DNA of 64,000 nucleotides from Prunus persica (GCF_000346465.2 NC_034014.1:19810367-19874366), one strand, 5' to 3'; positions 13,116 through 26,136 are shown, counted from the first letter of the stretch. Notes: generated from the letters alone by a model not told the origin. Made by a program: numbers and translations.

Positions 13116-14506
13116 AAACATAACCATATCACCTTCTATCACATTTTCTGTCTCTTCATGCTCTAGTGGATCCCTAGACATCTCCCTCCTAATGAGATTA
13201 TGTAAAAGACAACAAGCCGTAATCATTCGATATTATGTCTTTATTGGATAAAAAGATGGACTCCTAGTATGTCCCATCTAGCTTTTAGCAACCCAAAACA
13301 ACGTTCTATTACGTTTCTTGCTTTAGCATGCTTTATATTAAAATATTATTGATGATTTATAGGTGTATTTTCTTCTCTCCATTCCGATAGATGATACCTT
13401 GTTCCTCTATATGGTGCAAGAAATCCCTCACCATTTGTGTACCAACCATCTACAAGGTAATAATAACTTAATAACCAAAAATAATAATAAATAATAAATA
13501 AATTCCTATTATTATGTGGTTATTATATAACAGTCATGATCTCTTGGACTACAGAGGTCCAAGAGATTTGTGGTCACTCACCGTTGGATGTAAATTCAAC
13601 GGTTCACTCACTCTTACACTCCTTTTAAGAAACTTTTTTGAACCATTGGATTAATATCCAACGGTAGGTGACCACAATCTCTTGGACTCCTGTAGTCCAA
13701 GAGATCGGGACTGTATTATATAAACTTACAATTATTTATAAAGTGGACACTAGCAAATGGCCTTACCGGTAGGAACTCTTAATCCATTAGGCCTAGTTAT
13801 GACATCTCGAAGGACTCTAGAGTCGGATGCGGATCCCTCCTAACCCAGCAACACAAATATAAATTACACGTCACGTGAGCAAAGGGCCAACACAGTTGTT
13901 GCAATTTCTCCCTTTCTAGTCCGATATCTCAGTTTTTCAGTTTTAGCTACTCGCACTTTAATGTATGTTCCATTAACTTCATCTAGTGCTCCCATGCAAT
14001 TCTATAAAAAAATAAAAATTTGTAAACTTTCATTAAGTTTATATGCTGCACAGATCATAGGAGAGAAAGCCAAAGCGTAATAAACATACCTTAAACCATT
14101 TCCATCTATGATTTGTGCAGTTATCACCAACAGGTTCCGATACTCTCAATAGGCTACCTTGTAATCTTAAAATGCCTTGTAACACGGAATTGAAGTACCT
14201 ACTAATAGTCTCTCTTGATCAAACAAATCTATTTCTAATAGTACAATTCTTAACATGATGAGCAAGCACATGCAAGAACATATATACTTGCTCCTCCATA
14301 GTAACCAAACCGTCATTCTTTAACCTTCCATCCGTGTGAAGCAAATTACATAATAAACCAAACGTCTTTAAATCCATTCTTAGTTCACTCACACATTCTC
14401 TGTCATTGCCTAATATACGGTTCAAATAACGTAATCGATTCTCATGTCTAACAAACGAATAGTTATTGAGGGAATGTCTTTCTAAAAGTCTTCGATTTCT
14501 TCTCAT
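13116..14506 (-). pseudogene. PIF/Harbinger transposase (DDE_Tnp_4 type), broken
   Basis: The N-terminal part is clean at 14506-14219 (MRRNRRLLERHSLNNYSF, with LRMDLKTFGLLCNLL). Further down the minus strand come recognisable core blocks in changing frames. These are GSASDSRVLRD near 13820 (second catalytic Asp region), LVDGWYTNGEGFLAPYRGTR near 13450, NVIERCFGLLKARWDILGV near 13270 (catalytic Glu region), and a tail ending NVIEGDMV. Several stops and frame changes occur, and a 185-bp MITE sits between the second and third blocks. The enzyme would have cut and pasted the surrounding element; here it is dead. Confidence 0.82.
13530..13714. mobile_element. Small hAT-type MITE (185 bp) inside the Harbinger transposase
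   Basis: The ends are ACAGTCATGATCTCTTGG and, as reverse complement, ACAGTCCCGATCTCTTGG. Perfect 8-bp duplications ATTATATA lie at 13522-13529 and 13715-13722. A second short palindrome (TCTTGGACTACAGAGGTCCAAGA) spans the left subterminal part. The interior has inverted CCGTTGGAT motifs, so the whole element could fold into a hairpin. Confidence 0.85.
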
Positions 14507-14933
14507 ATTTTTTTAGCATCATAAGCACAAGAATTGTGCAAGCACACATGGTCTCTAAATGCCACATCTCCAACAATAATATCAACAACATTCGTCTTTG
14601 ATCCATATCTATTAATAAAAAAAAAAGAAAAGAATTATTGCACTTAACCAATCCTCTAGCTACTAAAAGTGAAATTACCCCAAATTGAAAACAAACAATT
14701 TCATATGCAAATAGAAACAGAACAATAATTAATACAAAGCCATATTAATACCATTTGCAAAGTATGGAAAATTCACCCCAAATGGACCAAAAATTATAAA
14801 ATAATGTGTGCTTAATACTACATCGGGCCCTCCCAAAGTGTGCCTACACATAAATATGATATATATATAGACTTTCATCATATTCTTCACCTTCAAATGA
14901 TTGGAGCTCATTTTTCAAATCCCTCATTCTCTC

Positions 14934-15955
14934 ATCAAGTTCTGAAATCACACAGATTAAAAGGAACATGAACTCTTTACTTTTGAGTGAAATAACAATC
15001 GTGCAACAAAACAACTCTCATAATACATTCAATGTAAACACCATTAGGTATGGTATATATGGGAGCAGGGGCGGATCCACAGAGGAGCAATGGTGGTCAA
15101 TTGACCCCTGCAACCTATGAAATGCTCTATTAGAGCAGCCGAAGTTGACCCACGCAAAGTGTTCGACGAAATGCCTCAAAGGGGCAACCTGTGTCTGTGC
15201 GCAGATGAAGGAGAAGAAGTGCAGCGCGCGCCTTGTTTTTTTTTTTGGTTTGCTCGACGTTGTTTCCACTAAAGCTTTTTTTATTTATTTATTTATTATT
15301 TTTATTTATAAACCTATACCAAAACGTGCGCGCCTTCTCTTTTTTTTTTTTTTTTTTTTCGCTCGACGTAAAAAAGACGTCGTTCCACTAAAGGCTTTTT
15401 TTATTATTTTATTTTTTTAAACCTGACCAAAACGACTTCATTTTATCAAGTTCTGAAATCACACAGATTAAAAGGAACATGAACTCTTTACTTTTGAGTG
15501 AAATAACAATCGTGCAACAAAACAACTCTCATAATACATTCAATGCAAACACCATTTGGTATGGTATATATGGGAGCAGGGGCGGATCCACAGAGGAGCA
15601 ATGGTGGTCAATTGACCCTTGCAACCTATGAAATGCTCTATTAGAGCAGCCGAAGTTGACCCACGCAAAGTGTTCGACGAAATGCCTCAAAGGGGCAACC
15701 TGTGTCTGTGCGCAGATGAAGGAGAAGAAGTGTAGCGCGCCCCTTTTTTTTTTTTTTGTTTGCTCGACGTTGTTTCCACTAAAGTTTTTTTTATTTATTT
15801 ATTTATTATTTTTATTTATAAACCTATACCAAAACGTGCGCGCCTTTTCTTTTTCTTTTTTCTTTTTTTTTTCGCTCGACGTAAAAAAGACGTCGTTCCA
15901 CTAAAGGCTTTTTTTATTATTTTATTTTTTTAAACCTGGCCAAAACGACTTCGTT
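14934..15955. repeat. 511-bp tandem duplication crossing the hAT insertion boundary
   Basis: The block 14934-15444 is repeated at 15445-15955 with scattered differences (for example GTAAACACCATTAGG versus GCAAACACCATTTGG). Each copy holds about 124 bp of the Harbinger flank, the 8-bp target duplication TATGGGAG, and about 380 bp of the hAT 5' end. The duplication therefore followed the hAT insertion, and the locus now has two left hAT ends (15066 and 15577). Confidence 0.9.
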
Positions 15956-16344
15956 TTGGCACAGGTAAAAAAAATAAAAATAATAATAGAGCAGCAACCT
16001 GCTCTGTTATGTTTTGCCCGATAATTCTCCCCTCCCCAAATGTTAAAACTCATTTCTTCTCACCTCTAAACCTCTAAACCCTAAACCCCTAACTCAACCT
16101 TTACTTCCTTCCCCTACAAATCTGACGGCGACGCCAGCAAAGTGGTGGAGGCGACAGCAAAGTGGCGTAGCAGCAAATTACATAAGTGATTTCAATTTTC
16201 AAAGGTGGATTTGTCCCTCAAATTTGAAATTATGTTATTCTAATTTCTTTATACTTTAATTAATTAGTAAAGATTGTCATATGTTTGTGTTTTTCTTGAT
16301 TAGTTGTTAACTTGTTATTGTTTGTTGTTGAGATTTTATTTTGG

Positions 16345-16680
16345 TTTGTTAGTTTGAATAAATTAGGGTTATTCTTTTATTTTGGTTTGAATAAATTAGG
16401 GATTTTGATTTTGGTTAGTCAGTTTGAATAAATTAGGGTTTTACTTTTATGTTAGATTATATCTCATGGTTAGTTTGAATAAATTAGGGGTTTTGGTTTT
16501 GGTTAGTTAGTTTGAATAAATTAGGGTTTTACTTTTATGTTAGATTATATCTCTTGGTTAGTTTGATTAAATTAAGGTTTTGGTTTTGGTTAGTTAATTT
16601 GAACAAATTAGTGTTTATGTTAAATTATATTTTGGTAAATTTGATTAGTTGTTGAGATTTTATTTTGGTTAGTTTGCATA
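16345..16680. repeat. Short tandem repeats in the hAT leader
   Basis: Units built around TTAGTTTGAATAAATTAGGG alternate with TTTTACTTTTATGTTAGATT. They recur about five times upstream of the transposase ATG at 16723. The longer unit is roughly 110 bp. Such subterminal repeats often bind hAT transposases, but that role is only inferred here. Confidence 0.7.
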
Positions 16681-16722
16681 AGTTAGTAATTAATATATTT
16701 TTTTTTTAATGTTGATGCTTAA

Positions 16723-19025
16723 ATGAATATTTCTACTAATTCAGTTATGGAACGCTACTTTAAGAGAAGGTTCGCATCAACTACTTCTAGTTCGGATAAT
16801 GTGGGTAGTTTGAGTTCGAGAGATGTGGGTATTTCAAGAGATGTGGATAGTTCAAAAGAAAGTGAGTTGCAAGATATCTTGGCTAATTGCAAACCCTGGA
16901 CTTCGACCTCAAATGTTGGATTATGATCCTAACATTCGAGACGAAGTTCGAAGAGCATATCTACAAAATGGTCCATGTCAGCCTAAAGATCACTCATTTC
17001 CACAAACTGATCTTTCAAGGTATGATCGATGCTTTAATGTCAAGTGGTTTGATCAGTTTGACTAGTTGGAGTATTGTATTAGTAAAGATGCTGCATTTTG
17101 CCTTTATTGTTATCTCTTCAAATCCAATTTCAGAATTGGATTTAGGGTGTAGTGACGCCTTCACATTTATGGGTTTTAGGAATTGGAAGAAGAAAGATAA
17201 AATTAGGCAACATGTTGGAGCTGTTGGAAGTGTTCATAATCAATCTAGACAATATTGTGCGGATCTTATGAATCAAAAGCAACACATCCGAACAGTTTTG
17301 ATAAAGCAATCATAGCAAGCTCGTATTTGCTTGACAGCTTCTCTTGATTGCGTGAGATTTTTGTTGAGGCAAGGTCTTCCTTTTCGTGGGCATGATGAGA
17401 GTGACACTTCAAGCAACAAGGGGAATTATTTGGAGCTCTTACAATTTCTTGCTCATCATGATGAGAAAGTGAAAGCAGTTGTGTTAGAAAATGCTCATGG
17501 GAATCTCAAGTTAATAGCTCCAACAATTCAAAAAGATCTTGTGAATGCTTGTGCCACTGAAACTATTAAGAAAATCATTAAAGATATGGATGGTGCATTC
17601 TTCTCCTTATTAGTTGATGAATCACGTGATGTGTCAGTAAAAGAACAAATGGCGGTGGTGTTTCGTTATGTGGACAAAAATGGGGATGTAATTGAGAGGT
17701 TTGTGGGCATTCGACATGTTAGCGACACTACATCAAACTCACTCAAGGAAGCTATTGACACATTATTTTCAAGAGAGGAATTGAGCATTTCCATGCTAAG
17801 AGGACAATGATATGATGGAGCTAGTAATATGAAGGGTGAGTTCAATGGTCTTAAAACACAGATTTTGAGAGAAAATCTTTGTGCCTATTATATTCATTAT
17901 TTTGCACATCAACTTCAATTAGTTGTTGTGGCCGTGGCAAAAGAAAATGCTGATATTGCCACTTTCTTCACATCTTGCAATAGTTTGGTTAATATTGTTG
18001 AAGCATCGTGACATGCTTAGAAATCAACTCCAAAAGGATATTACGGAAGCTCTTGAAAAATATACTTTTCCAACAAGGCGAGGCTTAAATCAAGAAACTT
18101 GTCTCAAGCGTCCTAGTGATACACGTTGGAACTCACATTATGGTACATTACTTAGTATCATCTCCATGTTTAAATCTGTGGTGAAAGTGCTTAAATTGAT
18201 TATTGAGGATGGCTCGACTGATAATCTAGGTGAAGCAAATAGGTCATTGAGAGAAATACAATTTGTTGAGTTTGTATTTCACTTATTTTTCATGAGATCT
18301 ATATTGGGAGGCACAAATGACTTGTCACAAGCATTACAAAGGAAAGATCAAGACATTGGGAATGCAATGACCTTAGTCAAAGTTTGCAAGGACCAACTAC
18401 AACATACGAGAGAGAATGCATTTGAAGCCTTGCTTGATCAAGTATCTTTTTTTTGTGTCATATCTTGGTTCCAAACATGGATGATGCATATGTAGCTCAA
18501 TGGAAATTACATCGTAGAGCTCCTAGAATAACACACCTCTATCATTATCGTGTGGACATCTTTATTCAAATCATTGAGTAGCAACTTGCGGAATTAAATC
18601 ATTGCTTCAGTGAGGTAAATACTGAGTTACTTCTTTGTTTGACATGTTTGAGTCCGGATGATTCATTCGTAGCTTTTGACAAACAAAAGCTACTTCATTT
18701 TGCTGAATTTTATCCTCAAGATTTTAATCCACGAGATCTCTTGGCACTTGAAGATCAACTTGAGGTTTATATTAATCATATGCGCACGATGACTGATGTT
18801 TCTCAATTGAAAGGGATTGGTAGCCTTGCAAGAAAAATGATGGAGAAAGGGTTGCATAGAACATATAATTATGTTTATTTGCTTCTCACATTAGCCTTAA
18901 CTTTACCTGTTGCAATTGTTTATGTGGAGAGAGCATTTTCTACTATGAATATTATTGTGAAAGGTTCACTTCGCAACAGAATGGGATATCAATGGTTGAG
19001 TGATAGCTTACTTGTCTATATTTAG
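16723..19025 (+). pseudogene. hAT transposase of the ZMYM1/DUF4371 type, multiply broken
   Basis: The N-terminus is at 16723 (MNISTNSVMERYFKRRFA), then a TTF-type zinc-finger zone around 16950-17160 (PCQPKDHSFPQTDLSRYDRC, KWFDQF) in shifted frames. 17331-17810 carries a DUF4371-like catalytic core (FRGHDESDTSSNKGNYLELL; SLLVDESRDVSVKEQMAVV). A TGA then replaces a Gly codon before YDGASNMKG. The core goes on at 17923-18495 (RPSDTRWNSHYGTL). The C-terminal hAT dimerisation block is at 18890-19025 (LPVAIVYVERAFSTMNIIVK). At least four frame or stop lesions are present. Confidence 0.9.
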
Positions 19026-20913
19026 AAAGATGTGTTTGCTTGTATTGATAATAAAACTATAATGTCACGTTTTCAGAATATGAAAACTCCTCGTGGACAA
19101 TTGTAATGTGATTTTTTTCTATTAATGATGAATTAAAATATTATTGTTTCATTTCTATGGGTATATTTTGTATAATTTTTTTTTTAACCTTTAGAGGTTG
19201 ATCCCTGGAAGGAAATTTCCTGGATCCGCCACTGTATGGGAGTAAAGCCAAGCATGATTGGCAAGAAAAAGAAACGTAAGAAAAATATTCATAATAATGT
19301 TACTCAAAACAGTAAATGATAAATGGCTTATTACTTATGAGAAATATGAAAACGAATTTGACCTTCACAAATAATATGAAGAAAAAAACTTCAAGTTGTA
19401 AGTGAACTAAATAAGTTCCAACTATCTCTCAATAAATAAATTAATGAAGAAACACAGTTACAGTCCAAAGAAGCGATCTTTTAGAAAAATGGGGCTACCT
19501 TCACAAAGAGCAAGCTTTACTTTCCTTCCTTTGCAATGTTTGAAAGCCAAAAGCTCATATATATATATATATATCAATCTCCGCAAGAAGAATATCAATG
19601 GTCTAATGATCTTTCTACAAAGCTCACAAGTACCACAAATTAAATGGGAAATAGTAAAGCCTTAATACTTAAGCACCACATATGAATTGTTATTGTTTTA
19701 ATATAAGAAACAAAATTCTTAATGACAAGAAGAAAACTACAAGAAAGATGGACAAGGTCTACAAAGTAATCAGTCTTACTTTCAAGTTTCAATAAACAGA
19801 GCTCACATTACATCAACTCATATTCCCCCCAATCAAGATGAATTACACTATGTTGGATAGAGATGCCCATAGAAAGGCTAGAATTTAAATATATCCAAAG
19901 TAAACCCACACCCTCTTTATCACAAATAAAACCCATTATTTACTTCCAAATAATCTGCAAAGAAGCCAAACTTGGTAATTGCCTTTTTGTTGGCATCCAC
20001 ATAATTCTCCACTGGAAAGAAATAACTTGTAGGACAAAACACACCAAGTAATTTTCTTAGATAGGAAACAAAGACTTTCTTAAAGAAGTCAGAAAATACA
20101 AAGAACTAAAGAATTTTCTCTAAAGAGCCTACAATCCTAACTTATCCTTCCTACAAAAGAAACTCCACAACAAGCATAGAACAAACACTAATCTTCCTTT
20201 GTGTAATCTTTTAGGAGAAATTTATTTAATTAATTGGAATCAAACAATCAAACAGCTCTCCTAACTCCTTCCTTTCAAAAGGTGTAATAACCCAGGACCT
20301 TATCCAAAAGTCTACTCTGAAGTTGACTTCTGAATTTCTAGGCTTACTTAAATACCTAATTGCAAATTAATTGCCAATTAACATCGAGTATATATATATA
20401 TATATCGCTACAGTAGATATGAATTCTACGAAAATTAGAGAAGAGAAGAAGAAAAAAACAGAGAAAAGGAAGGAGAGATTCAGAGCACATAGTCAAAATT
20501 GTTGAGGACAATCAATGTAATTTGCAAAACTCAAAGAGGTAGAAGAAAGAATAAGAGAGGAATTCAAAGGGAGAGACTAGAAAAACTTGCCTGGGTCAAG
20601 ATTCGAAGAAGAGGAGTCGATGTTGAATGAAGGAGAGGCGGAGTTGTGAACGAGAGAGAGGTGGAGTCGCGAAGGAGAGAGAGGCGGAGTCGCGAACGGG
20701 AGAGAAAGAGACCAAGAGTTTGCGTGTTCAATTTAGTGGAGGGCTTATTTTGCGAACCGATTTTCAACTTCTGTGTATAAGGAGAACGAGTGAGGGTTTT
20801 TTTTTACTATTGGATTCTGCAATCCCATTAAAGTTAGTCCCCTATCTAACCAAACATTGGCTTCATGTTCTATTTAACACAATCCTATCTAGTGAGCCCT
20901 AGCAAACAAGCCC

Positions 20914-21701
20914 TCAATTTTCTCTAGCTTGAGTTACCATTTTAGTTAAAGGGTACTCCTTTTTATCTTTTCTTTTTTTCAATGTGGTATTGTTAGACCT
21001 CTGATGATGTGGCATCTTAGGATAGGGTAGTCAATGAGATTCTGGCACGTGGTAATTTCCTCTTGGGATTAGTGTACACATTCGAAATGCACGTTTGCGA
21101 GCCTCACTCCTGATGTCTAGGCCCTTTTAAAGGCATAGAGCATGGTTCAATTCGTGAGGCCTCAGAATGCGATCATCATGTGGGCCTAGGTGGCCTTTGT
21201 GTGTAATTTTTGGGCCTGGGTGGCCTTTTTCCGTCATGATTAGGCCTCGGCGGCCTTTGGGGAGGTCGATTGCAGGCACCTTGAAAGGGTCCAGTCACTT
21301 CCCCAAGCAATATGGGTCTGAATTCAACTTGGGCCATCGGGAGTGGGCCCCATTGATATTTTGGGTACGACAAACATAATTATCTTGTTTGGGTCGAACA
21401 ACCATAATTATTAGTATTAGAAAAATGTTAACACATGATCTATGCTCTATAAAAATACAGTGAACAAGATATGTTGTTTAATAGTTTAAATGATCCTAGA
21501 TATCACTATTAATTGTCAATTGATTTTGAGTTGGATATTCACATTCTAATATAGTATCAAAACAAGTTATCCACGTGTTTGGCCCTATGGCCCATGTGCT
21601 TCCACGACTCCCACATCACCCGATATATGTTGTCTACATATTTGACTTGAGCTATCTAACTCAACACCAATACATATTGACCTTGCATCCATATAAGTGG
21701 A
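20914..21701. other. Interval between two transposon blocks; no gene seen
   Basis: Moderately GC-rich, with repeated GGCCT motifs at 21180-21270 (GTGGCCTTTGTGTG, GTGGCCTTTTTCCG, GCGGCCTTTGGGGA). The small frames here look like by-products of that repeat. It may be the edge of an older LTR element, but I see no boundary. Confidence 0.4.
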
Positions 21702-22388
21702 ATATATGAAAGGGTTAGTTTCAATTTAGTACCTTGAACTCTTACCCTAAAGGCACGTTTGTTCATGTACTCTCAATTTTAACAATTCATACCCTAAGTT
21801 TTTTTTGAAATCTAGATCCAGCGTTAACTTCACCATCAAAATTTTCGTTAATTGCTTACGTGGCAGCCTAGGTCCCACCTATTCACTCCTTTCAATGTCA
21901 GTTGAATCGTATTTTCAGGTATTTTGTTCACAAATGGTTTGGTATTAATCAATGGTGGTTCTAGGATTAAAAAGCAGGTTGGGCCAAACTTACATACTAA
22001 ACTCAACGGTACGAGTGAATTCCCTAATTAAACATAAAAAGATACACTTAGTTAGGGGGGCATAATGAGCCTTACCCTCAAATGCATCTCCATCCATAAA
22101 TAAAAGTTCAACAAATACAAAATCTAAAACTAAAACCAAAAGTAAATGCAATGCAATGCAAAACAATACTATTTAAATCTAAAATTTAACCCTGCGAGGC
22201 TTGGAACTCTTAAAGTCCTCAATTATCGATGTATTATCGATATTATTAGCAAACTCTCTTTCAATGTGGAGGATCATACAGTCACCAAGAAATTCATTAG
22301 CTAAGGTGCTTCGAAGTCGATTATTAATAATTCTCATACATGAGAACGCTCGTTCTGTTGTGGCAGTAGAAATAGGAAAAGTCAACAC

Positions 22389-23592
22389 TGATGAGAGTCT
22401 CAAATTACATCTTTTTAATATTATTTTGGAGACTTTATGATATAATTTTGGCTTAATAAATATAATTTCACTTGTTGTTACATTTTATTCTCACCAACTG
22501 AATTTATGAATTTTCTATATTAATTTGGTGAACTTATTAGGTGAATTTATCTTCTGTAGGAAGTTGGAAAGCCAAAAGATGAAGACATACATTTGTCCAA
22601 GTTCAAGCTAGGTGTGAAGAGAATTGCTGGCAGATTTTTATTGAAGAATTGATTGTGGGATTATTGTGATTGTAAAGAGAAGTAAAGAGGGAGAAGAGAA
22701 ATAAAACCATTGAAGCTAAAGAGCCTATTTCATGTCATTCATAGCCATTTAACGCCCACATACCTCACCGTTATTTCTTTTCCACTAACTCTCCACCATC
22801 AACACATGTTTAATCTAATTAATCTATCACTTAAACCCTTCATTACCCCCACGAATGTATTAACTTCCCACTCACCTCATTGACTACTATAAATCACCCA
22901 TCAACTTATTTGGCAAGGACACCACTACAACAGATTTCTTTATCCATTTAGTTTATGTTTTCCTTTGTAATGAGTTGCTAGAACTCTAGCTAAGGCTAAA
23001 GGGAATGTTCTTTGAGTAAGTTTGTGAATTGTTCTTTAATCCAATATACGGTATGAATTGCTAAATTCTTTTATTTTTGGTTGTTTAATATTTTCATATC
23101 TTTTTATTTTGATTGATGTTAAGTGCTATTATCTTTTCATGAATTCAATTATATTTTTCTCATTGTTAAGAACTGACTTGGCATACTTTTAAATTAAAAG
23201 AGTAGATATTAAGTAATTCCATTTTCTGAACAATCATTAATAAAAGATTACATTGAAAAATTAAATTAGTTTTAATTTCTTTATCTTCCGATTAAAGTTT
23301 CTCAATGATGATTTTAATAGTTATAATTTGGATTAAAGAGCATGAAACATATTTTGTTTAAAGAATTGAACCTTGATGCCTTAGCATTTTCATTATTGAT
23401 ATTTCATTTTTAAATCAATTTCCACAACAATCAAATAAAATTGCTTTTTCATTTTGCTTGTCACTTTTATTGTGGGACGTTTAATTATTTCTTTGTGTGC
23501 AGATATTTGCCTACCTGCTCCTTGAGGATACGATACTTGGACTTCCAAGATTATTACTACGAGTGACTACTTGCACTTCGGTAGACGCAACA
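22389..23592 (+). mobile_element. Solo LTR, 1.2 kb, probably Ty3/gypsy (Tat-like)
   Basis: It begins TGATGAGAGTCTC and ends GACGCAACA, the TG...CA form of an LTR. It is flanked by AACAC (22384-22388) and AGCAC (23593-23597), four of five bases matching. Removing it brings the two halves of the hAT dimerisation domain together at the same Val-Leu codons, which confirms the limits. A TATA-like CTATAAATC lies at about 22890. The 3' end (GGATACGATACTTGGACTTC) resembles the ends of Tat-lineage LTRs. No internal region is present, so it arose by LTR-LTR recombination. Confidence 0.82.
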
Positions 23593-25078
23593 AGCACCAA
23601 CCGAATCAACCTGTCAAGGAAAATGTTGTTTTCTGCCAAAGTTGTTTCCACTAATTGTTGACATAACTGAGGAAGAGTAACGGTTTCCTTAAAGCAAGGA
23701 AGGTGATATATATCATTTTGAAAATACTTGAGCTCTATTTCTAAAGTTTTCAACTGATGTGAAAGGAAATCAACAGGATAGAATTTCTCGGCAAGTTTAC
23801 ATATATGCTTAATATTGAATGACTTCAAGGAATTACGAGGATCCAATGATGAGCTAAGGGTAAAAAGTTCAACTGTTTGCTCCGAAAATCTATCATTTAA
23901 CTCCCTTAACATGCAATATATAACATCATTAAATACATCAGCGCAATATGCATGCTCAATTGTATTAAATCTTTTTGTTGACAAGAACGACGTGTACTCA
24001 TCATATAACGAGCACCCATATCAGAAACATCAACACCATGTAGTACACAAAATGATACCACACTCATGAATAAATCATCACAACCATGTTCCCTCATATC
24101 TTGAAGTTGCATTTTTGTGTTTTCAACAAAATTTAAAGCACTTACAATGTCTTGAGTTTTAGTCTGAAATGCTTGACAAAGAAAATTGGTCAATCCCATA
24201 ATTTTATCCATCAAAACCAATGCAAACACAAACTCAAAAGACATCATAGAAATATAGTTACTCTTTTTATTGCAATAAACTGTTGGTTAGGTCCATGATA
24301 ACTGATTTCCAAAAGAAGTAATTTAGTCTCTTTAAATAAACTCATCAAACTTGTAATATAGACAAAATGAGAGCCCCAACGAGTGCCTCCAACTAGTGTC
24401 AAAGGACAAGCTTGATGAAGCCCTCTACCTGTCTCAAGTTCCCCAGAATCCAACAACTCTTTGACTTCATCTTTTCGAATTAAGTTTAACTCATTACGGC
24501 GCTTAGCAGAAACACTAATAAAATTCACAATGTTAGTCAACATTAAAAAAAAAATCTCCATACAACTTTCACATATTTAGCTGCGCCATTTAATGCTAAT
24601 TGCAAGCAATGAGCAAAGCAATGCACATAATATGCATATGGACAATCTTGAAGAAACAATACTTATAGTCCATTCAATGAACCATGCATATTACTAGCAC
24701 CATTATACCCTTGACCACACATATTCTCCACTAGAATATCGTTATTACCAAGTACTTTGCATATCTCATTTTTAAGAGTCAAGGCATTAGTGTCTGCAAC
24801 ACTCACAATATCGAAAAAGCTCTCACGAATAAATCCATCACAATCAACAAATCTTACAACAATAGCCATTAGTTCTTTACCGGATTCATCAAGTGATTCA
24901 TCAACAAGAACACAAAATTTGTTCTTCCCAAGTTCTCTACAAATTGTCTTCCTCACCTTGGTAGCAAAAATATACAAGATTTATTTTCGTATGTCATTGG
25001 AAATGTATTGAACATTTTGAAGAGCCTTATCTAGGACAACTTTCTCAACTTCTATATTCATTCTTGCAAAAAACTTTA

Positions 25079-25494
25079 GGGCCCGTCTGGTAATGTTTTT
25101 AGAGAGCAGTTTTAGAAAATGTTTTCATAGAATGAAAATGAGAAAATGAAAACGCATTTTCAAAGAACAAAAATGCGTCTGGTAACTTAGTTGATAACTG
25201 TTTTTAGAAAACAAAAACAGTCAAAATGACAAAAACATTGAATAACTTTAATTAAAATGCATTATGTTTTTTTTTAATACAACATTATCTAATCAATGTA
25301 CGAGTTTCAAAAAAAAAATAGTACGTATATTATTTTTAAAAAGTATTTTTTTAATCATCTAAAAGAATATCATTTAAAAAATAGAATAAAAGTCTAAAGT
25401 ATAAAACTAGAATTATCTTTATAAAAAAAAATTAAAATGAAACCTCAACCCAACCTTCTCTTTCGCTCTCTGCAAACCCACCCCAATTCTATCA

Positions 25495-25536
<42 letters not shown>

Positions 25537-26136
25537 CCCCTCCAGATACCTCTCTCATTCTCTCTCTCTCTCTCTCTCCAAAATTGAAGAATCATACCAA
25601 CCCCCCTTTTTTCCACTTTCTCTTTATGCTGTTGCACCCTCTCTCTGTCTCTCTCTCACTGCAACCTCACCTTCCAATAGCTTCCCAGCTCATTTTCCTT
25701 TTCTTGGACTGAAAATTGATTCGGCAATTAGTTGTTCAACGATGGTGGTTCAATTCAATTGCGTAGAGATTCTGTTGGGTTCGATTGAGTGGCGGTGATG
25801 TCAATCTAGTTCGATGGGGCGGTGGTGATTTTGATTGGGTGATGGTGGTGGTTCAAGCTCTGCGTGTGGTTCTCTGCTGGCAGTGTTTGACGGTGGTTTT
25901 TGTCTGATGGGAAGAGAAGATTGAGCGAGAGAAGCAGCATGTTTTCAGTGTTTGTTTTCTGTGAGAATGAAAACAGTTTTTTTTTTCTTTCTGTTTTTTA
26001 CAAATAGACGTGAAGTTCTTCTTGTTTTCATAAAACGTTCTCTGTGTTTTCTGTTTTTGCCTACCGAACAGGTTTTTTGTTTGTTTTTGTTTTCTCAAAA
26101 TGAAAATGGGCTCTCAAAACATAAACGAATGGGGCC
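25079..26136. mobile_element. Harbinger-type MITE, about 1.06 kb
   Basis: The ends are GGGCCCGTCTGGTAATGTTT and, as reverse complement, GGCCCCATTCGTTTATGTTT. They are flanked by TTA (25076-25078) and TCA (26137-26139), one mismatch, as expected for a 3-bp Harbinger duplication. It interrupts the hAT transposase between FIEIV and KFFARM. Inside are CT runs (25497-25580) and a T/A-rich left arm. The central 25440-25900 block looks like leader sequence of a gene (CT-rich, then purine-rich), which may be a captured fragment, but I cannot name a donor. Confidence 0.72.

Larger units (their letters stand above)
15066..19234 (+). mobile_element. hAT transposon, 4.2 kb, non-functional
   Basis: The ends are CAGGGGCGGATCCA at the left and TGGATCCGCCACTG at the right, an inverted pair. 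Perfect 8-bp duplications TATGGGAG lie at 15058-15065 and 19235-19242. The interior has a GC-poor leader with tandem repeats and a broken transposase on the plus strand. A second left end at 15577 comes from the local tandem duplication, so the original element was probably about 3.7 kb. Confidence 0.93.
11250..20913 (-). mobile_element. Decayed PIF/Harbinger transposon carrying a nested hAT element
   Basis: Pieces of both Harbinger proteins lie on the minus strand (Myb/SANT-like protein at 12.0-12.9 kb, transposase at 13.1-14.5 kb). Proposed ends are TGTGTCGTTTG at 11250 and GGGCTTGTTTG (reverse complement) ending at 20913. Both are flanked by TCA, which matches the 3-bp duplication type of this superfamily. 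The termini agree only partly, so the limits are an inference; the coding content is solid. A hAT element (15066-19234) and a small MITE (13530-13714) sit inside. The right part, 19243-20913, holds no coding sequence I recognise and would be the element's 5' side, with GAGA-rich sequence at 20570-20720. Confidence 0.5.

Noticed and set aside
20564..20902. Arg/Glu-rich plus frame and Ser/Leu-rich minus frame
   Set aside because: Both come from a GAGAGAG-rich stretch; no domain, no splice support.
25419..25712. Frames with long Leu-Ser or Arg-Glu runs
   Set aside because: CT/GA microsatellite inside a MITE.
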